Of a DNA stretch of 64,000 nucleotides, positions 54,901 to 63,025 are shown one piece after another. The notes under the pieces were generated by a model, which did not search any database, was not told the origin of the DNA, and saw nothing but the letters and a program-made list of their open reading frames with translations. Source of the DNA: Prorocentrum cordatum. Its lineage: Eukaryota; Sar; Dinophyceae; Prorocentrales; Prorocentraceae. Both the position numbers and the translations under genes were made by a program. Each line of letters opens with the position of its first letter. The stretch's first letter is position 1. The DNA is taken from the NCBI GenBank assembly GCA_963575745.1, contig CAUYUJ010020693.1, positions 137,501-201,500 on the forward strand, read 5' to 3'.

Positions 54901-55440
54901 CTTTGAGATCTTCGTGCTGTTTTCCCTCCGAACCGCCCAGGGGGGAATCGTATCTGGGTGGCGCCCCCCCCTGGATGGGGGGGGGGTCGCACCTGGGGGG
55001 CGACCCCCGGGCCCCCACTTCCAGACGGGGGGTCCTGCAGAGAGGCAGGCATTGCATTCCGTCTCGTTGCCCAAATGCGGAGAAGGGCCAGCAAAGCCAA
55101 AGGATTGTTCCCGGATCTGCGCCTGCAGTCGAGGGTCGCCGCTTTTGACCGATTTAAAAGAGTTGTGCCACAGAGTGCCCATTCATTTAGATAGTATGGA
55201 GTGTCGTTGGTATCGAGGCTGGATAATTATCGCACGTCCCCCCTCGCGCGGGGAGCATTGGACAGTCGGCCGCAATGGCGAGCTGAGCCATCAATGTCGC
55301 CTACGAAGGATCGGTTGCACAACCAGTTATCATCCATGGAAACGCTTCGGGGGGACAGGGCGCACATGATCCTCGACTTCACTGGGCAGGGTTCCTTGTG
55401 TCCGCCGTCGGAAAAGTTCCAGGAAGGTTAGCGATGTGTT

Positions 55441-56039
55441 TTGGGCCCCATACTTAGAGTGCGGCAAGCAGCTTCATGGGGCGAGTTGCTGGACCGGCTA
55501 ATGGGCATGAGGGGCTCATGGGGACGCACGCTTCCCATCGCAGACTATGGGGAGGTGCGCAGAGGCTGGTGGGCAAGGTTGTTCCGCAGTCCGCGGGGGG
55601 GCAACTCGGACCTCTGGCGGGAGATCAGCCGCGCCCGGGATCAGCAAGAGAGGCACCGCTCGACGATCGGGGTGGTCGAGGTGCCGTCGCACATCACAAG
55701 CGAGGAGGTGGAGTGGTGGCCCGCAGCTTGTCGGGCAGGCTCATCGCGGGCAGCGTTTTCGTCGAGCACTTGGCTGCCGAGGCGGCGCAGGCGGCGAGAG
55801 TCCTTCACTCACAGCGTGCTCGCTTCCTTCAGGCTGCGCATGAAGCGAGGCCGGTTCGTCAGAAGCTGCTTCGAGCGACGCTCGAGGCCGCCGCCCGGGA
55901 TGAAAAAAAAACTGACCACGTGGCGCCGGTGCTGCTGACAGGGGCCCGCCACCCTCTCCTGCCAAAGTGGCCTTACTTCGCACTGCGCACCGCCCGTCCG
56001 ATTGTGAAACGCATTGTATGGTGTGCCGAGGTTCCATGA
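55441..56039 (+). pseudogene. RNase H domain remnant (LINE D)
   Basis: The first phase reads DYGEVRRGWW, then NSDLWREISRA and VEVPSHITSEEVE (about 55,545-55,712). The N-S-D-L-W...I and V-P-S-H pattern fits the core and catalytic-His region of LINE-type RNase H. At about 55,715 the phase changes, and an Ala-rich helical segment (EHLAAEAAQAARVLHSQRAR) continues, as in the AD.LA helix of this domain. The first catalytic Asp cannot be placed securely. The domain is broken by the frameshift. Confidence 0.4.
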
Positions 56040-56189
56040 CAGTGGCGGTGAACGCGGAGCTCCGAGGCCTACCGTGTTTTCATAACCCCTGGGGTCTTTT
56101 GTTTTGGTCCCCCCCCGCCCCCCCCCCTTTCCACCAGCGGTGAACAGGACTGGTCCGAAACTGGTCCGAAAACCTCCTCCTTCTGCCCC

Positions 56190-56300
56190 CTGCCCCTTCC
56201 CGCTCCTCCTCCTCCTCCTCCTCCTGTTCCTCCTCCTCCTGTTCCTCCTCCTCCTGTTCCTCCTCCACGTCCTCCTCCTCCTCCTGTTCCTCCACCTCGT
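56190..56300. repeat. (CTCCTCCTGTTC)n microsatellite
   Basis: TCC repeat with regular TGTTCC insertions about every 15-18 bases. Confidence 0.85.
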
Positions 56301-56627
56301 CCGAGCGCTCCATGACGCAGAAGTAGAAGGCGTCGTCGCAGTCACAGTCGTAGTCGTAGTTGTCGTCGTCGTTGCGCGGCGGGTGCCGTGGAAAGTAATA
56401 ATTCGTTACTCTAATATGAATGGGACCCCAGTTTTTTAATCAGCTTCGAATTTTATTCGATGTGTGTAAGAGCCCCTCAGGGGCCCACGTGCCAAGACGC
56501 GTCGGTAATATCTCGACAAACATCGGTAGGCCGTATGCTCATTGCTCACAGCACACTTGCGAAGGCGGCCAGGTCTTCCCACTTTGTTTTAAACTCGCTC
56601 TGCGATCGGTTTCATCTTATCTTACTT

Positions 56628-56990
56628 CCTCCTCTTTCTCCTCCTCCTTGCAGTCGCGACGTCCTCCCCCTCCTCCTCCTCCTCCTCCCCTTTTCCTTCT
56701 CCTCCTCCTCCCCTCCTCCTCCTCCTCCTCCTTCTCCGTTTTTCCTTGTCCTCCCCTTCTTCTCCTCCTCTTCCCTCCTCCTCCTCGCGGCCACGACCTC
56801 CTCCTCCTCCTCCTCCTCCTCTCTCCTCCCCCTCCTCCTCCTCCTCCTCGCGGCCTCGACCTCCTCCTCCTCCTCCTCCTCCTCCTCCTCCTTCTCCTCC
56901 TTCTCCTCCTCTCTCTCCTCTGCCTCCTCCTCCTCTCTCTCCTCTGCCTCCTCCTCCTCCTCCTCCTCCTTCTCCTCCTCGCGGCTGCGA
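56628..56990. repeat. (TCC)n microsatellite (left arm of a TCC/GGA pair)
   Basis: TCC with CTCGCGGCC(A/T)CGACCTCC inserted three times (about 56,784, 56,846 and 56,976). It faces the GGA array at 57,123. Confidence 0.9.
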
Positions 56991-57122
56991 TCTCTGCCGC
57001 TGCCGCTCGGACGCGCCCCGCCTCTCCGACCTTGGGCGGGGCGCCGGCCGTCGACCGGGGGGGCGCGTGCCGTCCACAACCCTGGCCCGGGAACTTGCTT
57101 GTGGGGAGGGCTGCAAATGTCG

Positions 57123-57385
57123 GCGGAGGCGGAGGCGGAGGAGGAGGAGGAGGAGGAGGAGGAGGAGGAGGATCGAGGAGGACGATCGAGGAGGAGGAGG
57201 AGGAGGAGGAGGAGGAGGAGGAGGACGACGATCGAGGAGGAGGAGGAGGAGGAGGAAGAGGATTTGGAGGAAGACGAGGAGGAGGACGGCGAGGACGAGG
57301 GGAGGAGGGCGAGGCGGAGGAGGAAGAGGAGGAGGAGGAGGAGGAGCTGGAGAAGGAGGAGGAGGAGGAGGAGGAGGAGGAGGGC
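57123..57385. repeat. (GGA)n microsatellite (right arm of a TCC/GGA pair)
   Basis: GGA with GATCGAGGA and ACGACG interruptions. The spacer to the TCC array is about 130 bases and GC-rich. Confidence 0.9.
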
Positions 57386-57935
57386 GAGGACGACATGGGA
57401 CGAGGCCGAGAGGGCAGCGAGACGGCGACAGGCGAGGGGGGAGTGGGCGACGCGAGGCGAGGGGCGGCGACGACGACGGCGAGGACAGAGATCGAGGACC
57501 GGCGAGGGTGAAGGCGACGAGGGGCGACCCACCCCGACGGCGCGGGCGGCGACCGGGGGCGCGCCGGGGTCGAGGACCGACAAAGTCAGCGCCGGGATCG
57601 CCTGCCTTCAGCCAGGCGATCGCAAACATGGATCAGGGGGGCGTGGATCAGCGACGGGCCTCGTTCCCGTGGGAGGTCTCAAGCTTCCGCCGAGCGAGGC
57701 GGCACTGGCCGCATTCTGGGGAGGGCACCTCCCCCGATCCGCGAATTTGGCGACCGCGCGCCAAGTCCATGAGTCGCTAGTCCGTGCTTGCGCGCCCCGA
57801 GTGCCGGGCCGGCGCGCTGCCACGTCTTGAGCTTGAGCATGCTCCCCAAGCAGAGCTTGCCTCTGCGGGGGTCCTGGCGGATTCACAGGGTTAGGTTGGC
57901 CGTGGCCCCGATTTCGGCGGCAAGCCGGGGTGCCC
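57386..57935. other. No gene recognised
   Basis: GC-rich, GAC/GCG-rich at first. No motif-bearing frame. Confidence 0.4.
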
Positions 57936-57936
57936 G

Positions 57937-58173
57937 GTAGCCCTATAGCCCTGTAGCCCTGTAGCCTGATAGCCTTCTAGCCCTGTAGCCATGTAGCCCT
58001 ATAGCCCTAATAGCCCAAATAGCCCAAATAGCCCTACTAGCCCTATAGCCCTAATAGCCCTATAGCCCTATGACCCTATCGCCTTGTAGCCTTTATGCCC
58101 TATAGCCCTGTAGCCCTATAGCCCCAGAGCATTACAGTTTTATAGCCCTGTAGCCCCATAGCCCTAGAGCCCT
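57937..58173 (+). repeat. TAGCCC(TA/TG) minisatellite
   Basis: About 28 units of TAGCCC(TA), TAGCCC(TG) and TAGCCC(AA), 7-9 bases each, degenerate at both ends. Confidence 0.9.
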
Positions 58174-58233
58174 AAAAAGACTACGATTGGGTTTTCTTAG
58201 GTCCCATACATATATACATCCACACACTTATAT

Positions 58234-58237
<4 letters not shown>

Positions 58238-58269
<32 letters not shown>
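58238..58269. repeat. (TA)n microsatellite
   Basis: About 16 TA units, preceded by CATACATATATACATCCACA. Confidence 0.9.
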
Positions 58270-58273
<4 letters not shown>

Positions 58274-58429
58274 GGGGGCGAGGCCGGGGGCCCCAGGACA
58301 GGTGCCCCCACCCCCCATGGGGGGACGGGGGCTCATTTTCCCTGTGTTTTTACAGGGTTTCCGCGTCCTGGGCCTGGGAGGCCGCCGCCTCCAACCCCCC
58401 ATGGGAGGACGGGGCGGCCGGGGAGGTCC

Positions 58430-61010
58430 AAAATAGTCCAGGAGGGCATCCAGAGGCTCCCAAGACGGCCCAAGCGGGCCCCGAGTCGCCGAAAGACCGC
58501 TCCAGGACGCCCAAGATAGGCTTAAGACGGCCCGAGAGGCTCCCCAAGGAACTCCACGACGCTTCCAGACGCCTCTCCAAAGCGCTTCACGAGGCCGAAA
58601 TCGTTTATTTTACGAAGGGTTTGGACACATTTTGCTTTTCCGGCCTTATCAGCTTTCCGACGCTCCACGACGGCTCAAAGGCCCCCCGCGGACGCCCCAA
58701 GAGAGCCCAAGAGAGCCCAAGAGGCCTCCAAGAGGGGCTCAAGACGGCTCTGGAGGGCCCCAAGACGGCCCCAAACGCGCTCAAGACGGGCGAAGAGAGC
58801 CCCAAGACGGCCCAAGCGGGCCCCGAGTCGCCGAAAGACCGCTCCAGGACGCCCAAGATAGGCCCAAGACGGCCCGAGAGGCCCCCCAAGGCACTCCACG
58901 ACGCTTCAAGACGCCTCTCCAGAGCGCTGCCAGAGGCCGAAATCGTCAATTTTACAAAGGTTTTCGAACGATTTTGGCCTTCCAGCCTTTTCGGCTGTCC
59001 GACGTTCCAAGACGGCTCAATAGGCCCCCCAGGAGCGCCCCAAGACGGCCCAAGAGGGCCCCAAGAGGGCCCCAGAGTCGCCCAAGACAGCCCAACAGAG
59101 CCCCAAGACGGCCCCAAGATGCGCCCAAGACGGGGACCACGACTCCAAGATTCGACCCTCCGGCTTGAAGAGTGCCCCAGGAGGCCCCAAGGAGCCCCCA
59201 AGAGGCCCCAGGAGGCCCCCAAGAGGCACCCAGGAGGCCCAAACGAGGCTTAAAGAGGCCACAAAACAGCCCCGAGGAGGCCCCACAACGGTCCCAAAAC
59301 AGCTACCGAGAAACTGCGAAACTGCCTTCACGACGTCCCCGACAGGCCAACCACGAGATCCAAACCAACACCCATGAGGCCTCTGACCCACCACCCAGGG
59401 CACGGTGGCGGGAGCAGTGACAGCACTTGTGCACAGCATGTTCCGGCGGGAGCCTTCAGGAACACGCTGCAGGAGGAGGAGGAAGATCAGGAGGAGAGAG
59501 AGCAGGAGTGGGAGGAGGAGGAGGAGGGGGACGAGGAGGAGGAAGAGGTCTCCAAGACAGCTCGCAGATAGCCGAAGAGGCTTACACGAGGGCCCTGGGC
59601 GGCCCACGAGGGCCCCAAGGCGGTGCCCGAGGCGCCCGAGAGGGCCCCAGGACGGCCCCAAGAGAGCCCCAAGAAGGGAAAGACGAATCGAGAATCCGAG
59701 CTTTCTACCCCGAGAGGTTCTCGGGAAGACCCTAGATGCCCCCAATCGGATCCAAGAGGCCCCTGAGAAGCTCCCAAGAGGGCCGACGAGGTTCCAAGAG
59801 ATCTCCCAAGGTGGCCCCAAGAGGCAGAACTCATTGTTTTACGATTCGGCTTTGACGGGTTCTACGTTGTTTTCTGCCTTCGGCATCCCGATGTCCAACA
59901 CGGTCCAAGAGGCTTCCAATACCGCTCCCATATAGAGGAAGAGGCCTCCAAGAGGGCCCCAAGACGGCCCGCGAGGGCTCCAAGACGGTGCTTGAGGCGC
60001 CCAAGACGGCCCCAGAGGGCCCCAAGAGCCCCAAGAGAGGCCCAAGAAGGGGAACGCGACCCAACAGCAGAGCGGTCCCCCCACAAGGCCCACAGGAGGC
60101 CGCAAGAGGCCCCCAAGTGGTCCGACGAGGACCCCAAAAGCTTCCCGAGGGCCTCAAAAGGCCCGCAGGAGACGTCCAAGAGGCTTTAAAATAGCCCAAG
60201 AGTGCCCTCGATGCGTCAAAACTGCTTCCAGGACGCCCCCGGGAGGCTTCCCGGATTGCCTCAATCTGGCAGCAGGTGGCCTCAAGTCGGGCCTCCACGC
60301 AGCCAAGACGGCCAATGACGGCTTCAAATTGCAGAACCCATGCCCCCAAGGCGCCCTCAGACGCCCCCCCAAGAAGCACCCAAGAGGTGCCTCCAACAGC
60401 CAGTTGACGAAGCATGCGGAACACCCCAGAAGCTCCTCAGATGCCGTCGCGCGCCTGTGCTTGATAGCGTTGTCCAAGATCGTCCAGCGCCCCCCGGCCT
60501 GGGCTAGAACCATGCAGGCCCAGCAGGCTCCAAGAGGCCCAGGAGGGCGAAGAGGCCCCCCCAGAGGGCCCCAAAAGGCCAAAATCGTTTATTTTACTAA
60601 GGTTTTGGACACATTTTGCCTTTCCCGCCTTTTCAGCTGACCGACGCTCCACGACGGCTCAAAGGCCCCCCGCGGACGCCCCAAGACGGCCCAAGAGGCC
60701 TCCAAGAGGCCCTCAAGACGGCTCTGGAGGGCCCCAAGGCGGCCCAAGACGCGCCCAAGACGGGCGAAGAGAGGCCCAAGACGGCCCCCAGAGGGCCCCA
60801 AGAGGGGGACCGCGAACCGGAAATTCGAGCCTCCCGCCTCCACCGGGCCCCGGGAGGCCCCAAAGGGGCCCCAAGAGGCCCCAGGAGACCCCCAAGAGGC
60901 ACCCAGGAGGCCCAAACGAGGCTTCAAGAGGCTCCCAAACAGCCCCCACGAGCTCCCCCTTGCGAGCCTCTCCGGCCCCTCCCGGGGACCATCTTGGGCC
61001 ACCTTCTCCT
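58430..61010 (-). repeat. GGGGCCTCTTGG satellite array, minus orientation, with higher-order units
   Basis: About 2.6 kb of CCAAGAGGCCCC / CCAAGACGGCCC units. A less repetitive ~110-base segment (GAAATCGTTTATTTTAC..TTTGGACACATTTTGC..GACGCTCCACGACGGCTCAA) recurs at 58,597, 58,939 (342 bases on) and 60,581, with a weaker relative near 59,830. A short GGA patch (59,471-59,550) interrupts it. Reading frames of hundreds of codons in several phases (Gly/Leu/Trp- or Pro/Arg-rich) come from the repeat. Confidence 0.8.
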
Positions 61011-61227
61011 CGGGGCTCATAGCCCCGAGCTGGCGAGAATGCGAGAACCGTTTAAAGACAAATTATCCCGGCAAAGCAACCTAACAGCGATGTGTAGAAG
61101 CATATCTGAAAGCATTCCCCTTAAGATTCAGATGAAAATCCAGTTGTCGAATTCTGCTGTTTTTGCAGTCGTAGTCGCATTCGCGATGACAGTCGCAGCG
61201 GCAACGGCAGTCGCAGTCACAGCCTCA

Positions 61228-61701
61228 GCCTCAGCCTGCCTCCTCCTCCTCCTCCTCCTCCTCTTTCTCCTGCTCCTCCTCCTCCTCCTCCTCCTCCTCC
61301 TCCTCCTCCTCGCTCGTCCTCGTTCTCGTCCTCCTCGTCTTGCTCGTCCTCCTCCTCCTGGTGCTCTCTCCTCCTCCTCCTCCTCCTCCTCCTCCTCCTC
61401 CTCCTCCTCCTCCTGGTGGTCCTCGTTCTCCTCCTCCTGGTGCTCTCCCCCCCCCTCCTCCTCCTCCCTCCTCGTCCTCCTCCTCCTCTTCCTCCTCCTC
61501 CTCCTCCTCCTCCTCCTCCTCCTCCTCCTCCTCCTCCTGGTAGTCCTCCCCCTCCCCTCCTCCTCCTCCTCCTCCTCCTCCTCCTCTTCCTGGTCGTCCT
61601 CGTTCTCGTCCTCCTCGTCTTGTTCGTCCTCCTCCTCCTGGTGTTCTCTCCTCCTCCTCCTCCTCCTCCTCCTCCTCCTCCTCCTCCTCCTCCTCCTCCT
61701 C
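61228..61701. repeat. (TCC)n microsatellite abutting LINE E
   Basis: About 470 bases of TCC with TGGTG/TCGTCCTCGTTCTCGTCCTC interruptions. The last TCC runs directly into the spliced-leader-like sequence. Confidence 0.9.
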
Positions 61702-61723
61702 TCCGTAGCCATTCTGGCTCAAG
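61702..61723 (+). other. Relict dinoflagellate spliced leader (dinoSL), 21/22 match
   Basis: Reads T-CCGTAGCC-ATTCTGGCTCAAG. The universal dinoflagellate leader has T where this copy has C (61,714). It is joined directly to the leader sequence of ORF1, without the donor GT of an SL RNA gene, so it looks like a reverse-transcribed, trans-spliced mRNA end rather than an SL RNA gene. Confidence 0.85.
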
Positions 61724-61830
61724 ATGCCCAGTTCCACAGGGGAACAAGTGGATACCGCTAGTCCGCGGCCAGTGCCAGGGCTTTCGGGCCCGACAGCCCT
61801 TTCTTTCTTCCCAGTGCAGTCTGCAGCACC

Positions 61831-63012
61831 ATGGCTGGCGCCGGCCGCAAGGAGCGCCAGGATTGGGTATGCAGGAGCTGCACTACCAAGCGCGGCAGGC
61901 AGCTCATCAACTACGGGTCTGCGCTCAAGTGTCAAGGGTGCAGGCTCCACAAGAAGGACGTGTACGGCGGGCCCGTGCCGACGAAGGAGCCTTCGACGCG
62001 GGCTGCTGCCAAGAGCAAGAAGCGGGCCCCCTGGACGGCTGAGGGCAAGCTCGAGAGCGAGCTCGCGGCCATCAGGGCGGAGCTCGACGCCGCCAAGAAG
62101 AAGCTGCGCACGCAGGAGTCCGACCAGGGCGGGACCGCGCCCATGCACGTGGACGATGGCAAGTCGGGCGAGGACGCCTCGGCAGCCGACGAGATCAAGG
62201 TGTGCGAGGCGGGCCTGGCCACGCTCAAGGACGTGCAGCACGACTGGGCCATCGGCCCGCGGGATGTGCTCAAGCGCAGGCTCGCCGCCGCGAAGGACAG
62301 GCTCTTCGCTGCCAAGCCGCTCCACGCTCGGGTGCAGGCGCTGGCCCACAGGCAGAAGAACCTCGCGGACAAGCTCTGCAAGCTGGAGCGGGCTGAGCGC
62401 GAGGCGGAGGACCGCGTCAAGGAGGCGCAGGACGAGCTGGAGATCAAGAGGCAGGGCGTCAGGGAGCTCAAGGCGCAGCAGGTGGCCCTCCAGGCCGAGC
62501 AGGCGGCGCTGCAGCAGCAGGTCCCTGCCGCGCCAGAGGAGCGTCCGCCTGGGCAGTCCATGGAGAACGACGTCATCAGGAACACGGGCGGCATCACCCT
62601 CGGTGACCTGGAGCGGACCCTCAGCGGGGCCCTGGCTGCTCACCCCGACGGCACTGTGCCGGCCGCGGGCGACTTGCCGCAGCGGCTGGCCACGGCGCTC
62701 TGGGGGCCCCTCCAGGAGCTCACGCTGCAGCGGAAGCGCCAGCGGGCCGACGCTGCGGAGGCAGCCAGCGCCCCGCGCACCCCTGCAGCGCCCGCAGACG
62801 GAGACGACGATGATGCCGCTGAGCTGGGCGCTGGCAGCGCAGGCGGCGCCCCCCCCGCTGCCGCAGCGCCGCGCTGGGATCCCGCCGCGATGGAGCCCGA
62901 GAAGCTGCGGCAAACCATGGCCGAATTCTCTCCAGGGCCAGCAGAGGAGTCCAGCGACGCCGTGCTGGCGCGGGCCAAGGAGCTGGCGGTCAGGGGCTTC
63001 AGTCCTTACTAA
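61831..63012 (+). CDS. LINE ORF1 protein: zinc-ribbon, coiled-coil nucleic-acid-binding protein
   Basis: 393 residues. The N-terminus has a four-Cys zinc-ribbon-like motif, C14-x2-C17 and C34-x2-C37, followed by a Lys/Arg-rich stretch (about 39-70). Helical, charged segments follow at about 73-97 and, longer, 150-230, with heptad-like Leu/Ala spacing, the usual multimerisation region of ORF1 proteins. The C-terminal third is Ala/Pro-rich with an acidic patch (DGDDDDAAE, about 323-331). Expected role: binding element RNA and chaperoning it in the ribonucleoprotein with ORF2. The ATG is the first in frame after an upstream stop. ORF2 begins 13 bases after the TAA. GC-rich codon use makes the other phases open too, but composition and motifs single out this one. 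Family assignment is inferred from layout plus motif. Confidence 0.7.
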   Translation: MAGAGRKERQDWVCRSCTTKRGRQLINYGSALKCQGCRLHKKDVYGGPVPTKEPSTRAAAKSKKRAPWTAEGKLESELAAIRAELDAAKKKLRTQESDQGGTAPMHVDDGKSGEDASAADEIKVCEAGLATLKDVQHDWAIGPRDVLKRRLAAAKDRLFAAKPLHARVQALAHRQKNLADKLCKLERAEREAEDRVKEAQDELEIKRQGVRELKAQQVALQAEQAALQQQVPAAPEERPPGQSMENDVIRNTGGITLGDLERTLSGALAAHPDGTVPAAGDLPQRLATALWGPLQELTLQRKRQRADAAEAASAPRTPAAPADGDDDDAAELGAGSAGGAPPAAAAPRWDPAAMEPEKLRQTMAEFSPGPAEESSDAVLARAKELAVRGFSPY

Positions 63013-63025
63013 GCTCATCATCGCG

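Noticed and set aside
58430-60424. Several 100-270 codon Gly/Leu/Trp-rich or Pro/Arg-rich frames
   Set aside because: All follow the GGGGCCTCTTGG satellite, and similar frames occur in all phases and on both strands.
61416-62042. 208-codon plus-strand frame overlapping the start of LINE ORF1
   Set aside because: Half of it is the TCC array, and the rest is an out-of-phase reading of the LINE leader and ORF1.
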